26,496 nt of DNA from RXOA01 sp964554715 (GTDB taxonomy: Bacteria > Bipolaricaulota > Bipolaricaulia > UBA7950 > UBA9294): positions 1 to 26,496 of the forward strand of contig CAZKPU010000021.1 in NCBI GenBank assembly GCA_964554715.1. The letters run 5' to 3'. Of this stretch, positions 22,029 through 26,496 are shown piece by piece. A program made the translations under genes and the position numbers. The notes below the pieces were generated by a model. It saw nothing but the letters and a program-made list of their open reading frames with translations. It made no database searches and was not told the origin of the DNA. Each line of letters opens with the position of its first letter. The stretch's first letter is position 1.

Positions 22029-23342
22029 CTAGCGACAGTCGAAGCTCTGTTCCACGGAGTTGTTCTCTTCGTCGATCTCCTGAACACGATTCGAGCAGTC
22101 GGCGACGACTCGATACGTAGGCCGTGGTCCGGCGAGACGGCATGTGAGTTCGAGCGTCAGGCGACGGTCCTGCCCCGGTTGCAGCGACGGTACAGTCACG
22201 CGGGCATCTTCTTGATCGGTTGAGAGACAGATCTGGAAGAAGCCGGTCGGCTCCGCTCCCTCATTCTTGACGTCCACGACGACTTCGAGATCGCAAACGA
22301 ACTGCTGCTGTTGCGTCCATCCGCAGTTGCAGCTGTCACGGACCACAACCAGGGAGATGTCAGGCAGTTCCGGGGGCGGCGAGGGGACCGGAATTGCGCA
22401 CGGGACCACCTCCAAGGTGATCGTACGGCTCCAAACGAACGGATCGGTATCCGGCGTGTCAAACGCCTCCCACTCACCCACGACTTCGTGAAGTCCCACA
22501 TCAAAGAAGTCCGGAGGAAACTGAGTATGCCACATGACCGTCATCACGGATCCTCCCGGTTCATCCCCAGGGGTACACAACTCGGTTTGCACAAGAGGAA
22601 TGCGGGTGCCATCGATCCACAGCCGGAACTCGACATCCGATGCCGACAGATCCGGTCCGAGAAAGCCATGCCGGACCCACGAGGGTTCGCATCGGGGGAT
22701 GGTCTGGGTGTCCGGTCCCCCGATCACCAAGATGCGGTTTCCGTCACCCTCAAACAGATCAACGGCCGTGCATCCACGTGGCGAGCATGAGCACGACGTC
22801 TCGTAACTCGCCTCCTCAATCTCCGGGCATGCCGATGGTCCCAACACCGTCGTGGTGAACGGTTTCCCCCCGCATGTCTGGATCTGTGCGGTGACGAAAG
22901 CCGGGGTGGTTGGCCCCTCGACCGTGACCGAGAACGCCAAAGAACCTCCGGGGATCAATCCGCGAGGAGGAGGAAGAGGAAGAGACGATCCGAAGCCGAT
23001 GGTGGACCACGCCCACCATGACGCACAACTCCCGGCCGGCAGTTCCGCACCCGTCCAACCGGACGGCGCTTCCTGAGCGGTTGTGCCGAGGACGCCCACG
23101 CCGGCAACGGCGAAGCTGCAGAGTCCGAGGGCGCGAACGGAGAGATCGGTGAGCGTGTACGTGTAGGTATCCTCCGTGCCACTCCTCGTGACACAGGTCT
23201 CAACGGCAACGCTTCCGATGGCTCCGCCGACAAACGAGCTGTGGGTTGCGATCGCGTCAAGCGGACAGCGTGCAACGGCTGTGCCGGTCAGGACGATCAG
23301 CAGAACCACGGCGGCAAGCAACGATGTGTTTCTTGCGGGCAT
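22029..23342 (-). CDS. Secreted Cys-containing protein with C-terminal CARDB-like domain
   Basis: This 437-residue protein has a signal sequence (hydrophobic 8-23, cleavage likely after VA-R). It then has an N-terminal domain (about 25-165) with CPLDAIA, GSVAVETCVTR, DTYTYTLTDL and a Trp-rich stretch, a middle region rich in Cys and Pro, and a C-terminal segment (about 330-437). That last segment resembles CARDB adhesion modules, ending CSNRVQEIDEENNSVEQSF. The N-terminal domain recurs in the protein at 24140, so they are paralogs in part. AAGGAGG before the ATG sets the start. A surface or extracellular structural role is likely; no catalytic motif was seen. In the 23343-23555 gap upstream I found no gene. 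Confidence 0.7.
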   Translation of the reverse strand: MPARNTSLLAAVVLLIVLTGTAVARCPLDAIATHSSFVGGAIGSVAVETCVTRSGTEDTYTYTLTDLSVRALGLCSFAVAGVGVLGTTAQEAPSGWTGAELPAGSCASWWAWSTIGFGSSLPLPPPRGLIPGGSLAFSVTVEGPTTPAFVTAQIQTCGGKPFTTTVLGPSACPEIEEASYETSCSCSPRGCTAVDLFEGDGNRILVIGGPDTQTIPRCEPSWVRHGFLGPDLSASDVEFRLWIDGTRIPLVQTELCTPGDEPGGSVMTVMWHTQFPPDFFDVGLHEVVGEWEAFDTPDTDPFVWSRTITLEVVPCAIPVPSPPPELPDISLVVVRDSCNCGWTQQQQFVCDLEVVVDVKNEGAEPTGFFQICLSTDQEDARVTVPSLQPGQDRRLTLELTCRLAGPRPTYRVVADCSNRVQEIDEENNSVEQSFDCR

Positions 23343-23555
23343 GGAAACAACCTCCTTGATCCGGATCCTTAAGGAACTCTGGGTTGACGCCCACTTGTGT
23401 CTGATTCCTCCGCCAACCTGCCTCTACCGCAGGATCGGGAAAACCGAGCGATCTCACGGCGAACGCAGTGCGAAAGAACGGATCATGGACTACAATTACC
23501 GCAGCCCAAGCCGCTGCGTCAAGTTGCCGGAGATCGAATTGCCACCCGCTGTTGC

Positions 23556-23584
23556 TTGACGAAACGAGCCGGTGGAGGTACACT
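23556..23584 (+). promoter_or_regulatory. Promoter of the FmdB-like gene
   Basis: TTGACG (23556-23561) and TACACT (23579-23584) are separated by 17 bp. The leader is about 70 nt and contains a small stem (GCAGTT/AACTGC) before the AGGAGG ribosome-binding site. Confidence 0.65.
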
Positions 23585-23659
23585 GCTTAGCAGTTTGAGC
23601 TGTCAACTGCCAGCATGAATCCGGCGGGTGGCTGACGGCAGGTTTCAGGAGGTTGCCGA

Positions 23660-23929
23660 ATGCCGTTGTATCGTTTCGAATGTGAATCCTGTGGACACCA
23701 GTTCCGAGTCCTTGTCAGCAACGGCTCTTCAACCGTTCCCTCTTGTCCGGCTTGCGGTGGCGAAACCGTGCGACGGCTTCTGCCTCGTGTGAGCGTCGCC
23801 TACAAAGGCAGCGGGTACTATAACACCGATTACCGAGGGAAGAGAAGCGGCCGCGGGAACGGTGCGTCTTCCTCGAAACCCACACCCAGCGAGTCAAGTT
23901 CGACAGACTCCTCCGATTCCGAAAGCTAA
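23660..23929 (+). CDS. FmdB-family zinc-ribbon protein
   Basis: This 89-residue protein begins MPLYRFECESCGHQF, with a second CPAC knuckle at about 32-35 and the RRLLPRVS segment, the standard FmdB zinc-ribbon layout. The second half (about 50-89) is a low-complexity Ser/Gly/Thr tail ending in acidic serines. FmdB-type proteins are widespread small putative regulatory proteins whose role is mostly unknown. AGGAGG just before the ATG and a good promoter support expression as a single gene. It lies between two secreted-protein genes, without obvious functional link. Confidence 0.88.
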   Translation: MPLYRFECESCGHQFRVLVSNGSSTVPSCPACGGETVRRLLPRVSVAYKGSGYYNTDYRGKRSGRGNGASSSKPTPSESSSTDSSDSES

Positions 23930-24018
23930 GTCCCCGTATCTTCGTCCTTCGCGGTGGTCCGATGAAGGAACCATCGCCCCATATGGATCGGAGCGTGTCC
24001 TCTCCGGTTCTCTTCCGA

Positions 24019-24048
24019 TTGACGTGCCCGTTTGCTTGCCCCTATGCT
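24019..24048 (+). promoter_or_regulatory. Promoter of the dockerin-like secreted protein gene
   Basis: TTGACG (24019-24024) and TATGCT (24043-24048) with an 18-bp spacer precede the gene by about 90 nt. The rest of 23930-24139 shows no coding signal. Confidence 0.55.
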
Positions 24049-24139
24049 AGGAGCGGGAGGTCTGTACGTACGCGTACGGCGAGACTTCGTGCGTGCCTGT
24101 GACGGACTCCTCCAACACCTAGGCAGGGAGGGCACCATC

Positions 24140-25273
24140 ATGAATCGAGGAAGATCATCGGGATGGGCGACAGCGCTGATCTGCATGTTGAGTGTGCTTG
24201 TCATCGCTGTGGTTGGAACGGCTCAGCCGGATTTCGGTGAGTTTGTCCGGTTTGAGGTGAGCGATCTTCAGCTGATCAGTTGGGAAAGCAGACCCGACTG
24301 GGATCCGGCTTGGACAGGCCCGATCGAAGCGGCAACGATCATGGCCTGGTTCCACGATCACGGCTATCCCGGTCTTCTCCTCGATCTGAACGGTGACGGG
24401 ATCGTGGACGAACTTGACACGATCGAGCTTGCGGATCGGTTCGGTCGGAATCCGATGAAAACGGAGCAGCGAGGGTTCACGAGCGATGCCTGGCTCGTTC
24501 ATGGGCTGGCGTCGTATGTGGCGGAACGGTATACCGACGAGTTCGTGCTGAAGCTGTACGATTCGGGGTTCCCGATGGAATTCGCCAGGGAGATCGGGAT
24601 GGAGTTCGCTCCCGATGTTATCCCCGGGATCGAAATGGTCCTCGAGCCGGAGCCGAACTACGCCAGCTATCGACTCGAGTTGGAGTCCGCAGAGGGCGTC
24701 ATCCTGGGGATCGCCCAGTCCGATGAGGTGAACGAGTTCTTCGCCGGCCGGTCGTTCCTTCTGGATCCGATCGATGAGCAAACGTATGGCATCGATATGG
24801 TTTGGGCCAAAGAGGACTTCTGGACGCCGGGAGCGCAGGGGCAGGTACTTGCCACGCAGGCGCGTCAGACCGATGCGCTGTATGTGCTGATCGACGGGTC
24901 ATGGCGGCTTGTCGAGTTCATGCTCGCTCTGTCCCCGCGGATCGAGCCGGGAACCGGGACTCCGCACCAGGAACAATACCCGTGTCCGCCGGATGCGGTC
25001 GCCTACGATGTCACCACGACGAATACCCCGTTCGGTCGTGTGGAGATCGAAGAATGCGTCACACGTGAGGGTGATATCGACACGTACACCTACACCGTCC
25101 GCAACATCGACTTTGAAACGAACGGTTGTGGCATCTGTTGGTTCGGGATCCCCAACTTCCTTGGGTTGGCAACGATCGGTCAGACCGGGCCGGCGGGATG
25201 GCTTGTGAACCCGTATACGTCTCCAACGGGATGGGATTGGCACGCTCCGATGGGCGATTGCGGGATCCTTCCC
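24140..25273 (+). CDS. Secreted protein with EF-hand/dockerin-like segment, 3' end lost at a sequence junction
   Basis: About 378 residues are visible. A signal sequence (about 10-28, ending VVGTAQP) precedes a region with DLNGDGIVDELD at 82-93, a calcium-loop motif like one dockerin repeat. A second domain near the end has PCPPDAVAYD, GRVEIEECVTREGDIDTYTYTVRN and a Trp-rich stretch, and resembles the N-terminal domain of the protein at 22029-23342. By that alignment the domain should go on for about 40 more residues, but the resemblance stops at DCGILP. The frame runs on to 25420 only as a shadow of a dehydrogenase gene. The ATG at 24140 has a GGGAGGG site; a longer upstream frame crosses the promoter. 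Confidence 0.7.
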
Positions 25274-25290
25274 GATCGGGGCGGCCTGTG
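25271..25290. other. Probable chimeric join between two unrelated sequences
   Basis: To the left is a secreted-protein domain that stops in mid-fold. To the right a dehydrogenase begins at its second glycine motif. The join falls in the palindrome CCCGATCGGG (25271-25280). The dense GATC pattern of the window ends here. Confidence 0.7.
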
Positions 25291-26099
25291 CCGGGGCCCT
25301 GGCCGAAAAGGGATTCCGCGTGCTCCTGATGGCGCGGCGTCGGCAGCGACTCGAACAGGTCGCCGAGAAAATCAACGCGGCCTGCGGCATCGGCGATCAA
25401 GCGGCCTGCTTCGCCGGTGACGTGACGGATGCCTCGGCGCGTCGAGACGCCGTCCAGACAACGATGGATCGCTGGAATCGCATCGACGTCCTGGTCAACA
25501 ACGCGGGATACGCCCTGCCCGGCGTCTGCGAAGACGTTTCGCTGGATGGCGTGCGCGCCCAGTTCGACGTCAACACCTTCGCGGCCCTGGCGATGATGCA
25601 GTTGGTCGGACCCCAGATGCGCCGGCAGCGTCACGGCCGCATCATCAACATGAGTTCCATCTCCGGCCGCCTGTCTTTTCCGAGTCTCGGTATGTACGCC
25701 GCCAGCAAACACGCACTGGAAGCGATTAGCGACGCCGCCCGCCATGAGTATCGGCCGTGGAACGTCAAAGTGGCCCTGATCGAACCGAGTGAGGTCGCTT
25801 CGGAAATCTGGCAGACCAGCAAGGACCTTGTCCAGGAGAAGCAAGCGCAGATAAGCCAGAGCCCGTTCGCGGCGTTTTACACTCGGCAGGCCAGGTACGT
25901 GGACCATATTCTGGCCGGCCGCCTTCCCTCGGCGGCGGTGGTCGCCCGCGCCGTTTGCCATGCCGCGACGGCCAAGCGGCCGAAAGCCCGTTATTGTGTC
26001 CCAATGAAGACCCGCCTGCGCATGATTATGACCCATCTGCCGGCCTCGTGGCAGGATTGGCTGGTCCGACAGGCCCTGGGCGGCGTGAAGGAACGTTAG
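25275..26099 (+). CDS. Short-chain dehydrogenase/reductase, 5'-truncated at the junction
   Basis: The frame enters at IGAACAGALAEKGF, the end of the Rossmann TGxxxGIG region; the first beta strand and the start codon are missing. It then shows GDVTD, the NNAG motif, catalytic Ser in INMSSISG, and Tyr-x-x-x-Lys in GMYAASK, with PSEVASE after it, so it is a classical SDR oxidoreductase using NAD(P). The substrate cannot be told. Leucine is coded mostly by CTG and GATC is rare, unlike genes before 25270. The ATG/GTG starts inside the frame (for example at 25320) would remove the cofactor site and are not credible. The following 147 bp show no gene. Confidence 0.85.
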   Translation: MGAACAGALAEKGFRVLLMARRRQRLEQVAEKINAACGIGDQAACFAGDVTDASARRDAVQTTMDRWNRIDVLVNNAGYALPGVCEDVSLDGVRAQFDVNTFAALAMMQLVGPQMRRQRHGRIINMSSISGRLSFPSLGMYAASKHALEAISDAARHEYRPWNVKVALIEPSEVASEIWQTSKDLVQEKQAQISQSPFAAFYTRQARYVDHILAGRLPSAAVVARAVCHAATAKRPKARYCVPMKTRLRMIMTHLPASWQDWLVRQALGGVKER

Positions 26100-26246
26100 C
26101 TCGTAGCGGTCGATTCCTCTGAGAACAAGTGCCGGCGCAAATCGGGTAGGCGTTCTTGACACGAAATGACGCCATACGCGTAATGCCGCAAACCTTCGCG
26201 ATTCCATTGGAGCCGGAACCGCAGCCTTTAATAGCCATCGGCGGTA

Positions 26247-26496
26247 TCACCGCATCAAAGGCGCCCACAGTAATGCCATAAAGAGATTGAAGAAGGCGTG
26301 CGCACCTATGGCACTCTCAATCCCGTACTTTTTGAACAGCCAGCCCAGCAGCAACCCGAGGGGAAACACCTGGGCGAGCTTGACCCATCCAGGCTCCAGT
26401 GCCCCGGCGTGTCCCAAGGTCCACAGACATGTCGTCATGACGATCGCGAGCCAGTACTTACGCCCCTGCCAGCGCAGGTGCCGAGCCAGGAAGTTC
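26247..26496 (-). CDS. CPBP-family intramembrane metalloprotease, C-terminal part (cut by window edge)
   Basis: The frame is open to the window edge and 83 residues are visible. They include WLAIVM...LWTLGHA (motif with a putative zinc-ligand His), a hydrophobic FPLGLLLGWLFKKYG, and IGAHAFFNLFM with the second conserved His and Asn. These are the second and third motifs of CPBP/CAAX-type membrane proteases. The N-terminal EExxxR motif lies beyond the window. It belongs to the segment right of the junction. Confidence 0.8.
   Translation of the reverse strand, partial: NFLARHLRWQGRKYWLAIVMTTCLWTLGHAGALEPGWVKLAQVFPLGLLLGWLFKKYGIESAIGAHAFFNLFMALLWAPLMR

Noticed and set aside
21748..22032. Plus-strand 94-codon gene in the 22-kb gap
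   Set aside because: It has no ribosome-binding site or recognisable motif, is Arg-rich, and overlaps a hairpin beyond a leftward gene.
24140..25420. A single long secreted protein running past 25273
   Set aside because: After DCGILP the residues become Arg/Gly-rich and out of frame with an obvious short-chain dehydrogenase.
25320..26099. Complete short-chain dehydrogenase starting at the GTG at 25320
   Set aside because: The frame is open and family-like upstream to 25275; starting at 25320 would remove the cofactor-binding glycines.

Overview
This window looks like a piece of a GC-rich bacterial genome with a Gram-negative-type envelope. The evidence is a nucleotide-sugar dehydratase, two O-antigen polymerase/ligase-like proteins, a LolA-like protein with a LolCDE/MacB-type ABC transporter, and a PKD-domain lipoprotein. 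Gene order and content suggest an uncultivated lineage, possibly Bipolaricaulota (OP1/Acetothermia), but this is a weak inference and no rRNA is present. A run of 10 N at 14354-14363 shows that this is a scaffolded draft assembly.

Layout. (1) 1-5121, + strand: the end of a polysaccharide operon, with a CapD/FlaA1-like dehydratase (5' cut) and two tandem paralogous Wzy/WaaL-like membrane proteins with TPR tails. (2) 5129-9466, - strand: an envelope transport locus in the order ABC ATPase, FtsX-type permease, FtsX-type permease, LolA-like periplasmic protein. A 7-unit array of hairpins separates the last two genes. (3) 9611-17770: a nucleotide island. xpt-guaA (xanthine to XMP to GMP) runs leftward. 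From the same 145-bp gap pyrB-I-C-F-K-D-E runs rightward, seven translationally coupled genes covering every UMP step after carbamoyl phosphate. (4) 17943-19721, - strand: adenine deaminase, converging on pyrE across a second hairpin array. (5) 19817-25273: secreted and small proteins. These are a PKD lipoprotein, two LysW-like zinc ribbons, a 19-residue lysine-rich micro-ORF behind a strong promoter and a foldable leader, an FmdB-type zinc ribbon, and two Cys-containing secreted proteins that share a domain. (6) 25275-26496: a 5'-truncated short-chain dehydrogenase and a partial CPBP protease. This last part appears to be foreign DNA joined at about 25271-25280. GATC falls from about 24 sites in 1.14 kb to 4 in 1.2 kb exactly there, codon use shifts, and two unrelated reading frames are broken in mid-domain.

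The most unusual signal is a recurring class of palindromic repeats built from the ends of genes. The stop region of the second FtsX gene belongs to a 26-bp hairpin array. The conserved C-terminal codons of adenine deaminase belong to a 39-bp hairpin array. The last 16 codons plus stop of the PKD lipoprotein are copied after the gene. A 36-bp palindromic unit is duplicated in frame inside pyrC. The stop codon of the first Wzy-like gene sits in a 9-bp hairpin. The repeat sequences differ at each locus, so this looks like a process (local amplification of host-gene sequence as inverted repeats) rather than one transposed element.

The main part of the window also uses GATC about five times more often than base composition predicts. 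Good sigma-70-like promoters with a conserved 17-18 bp spacer precede several of the transcription units. All counts were made by eye.
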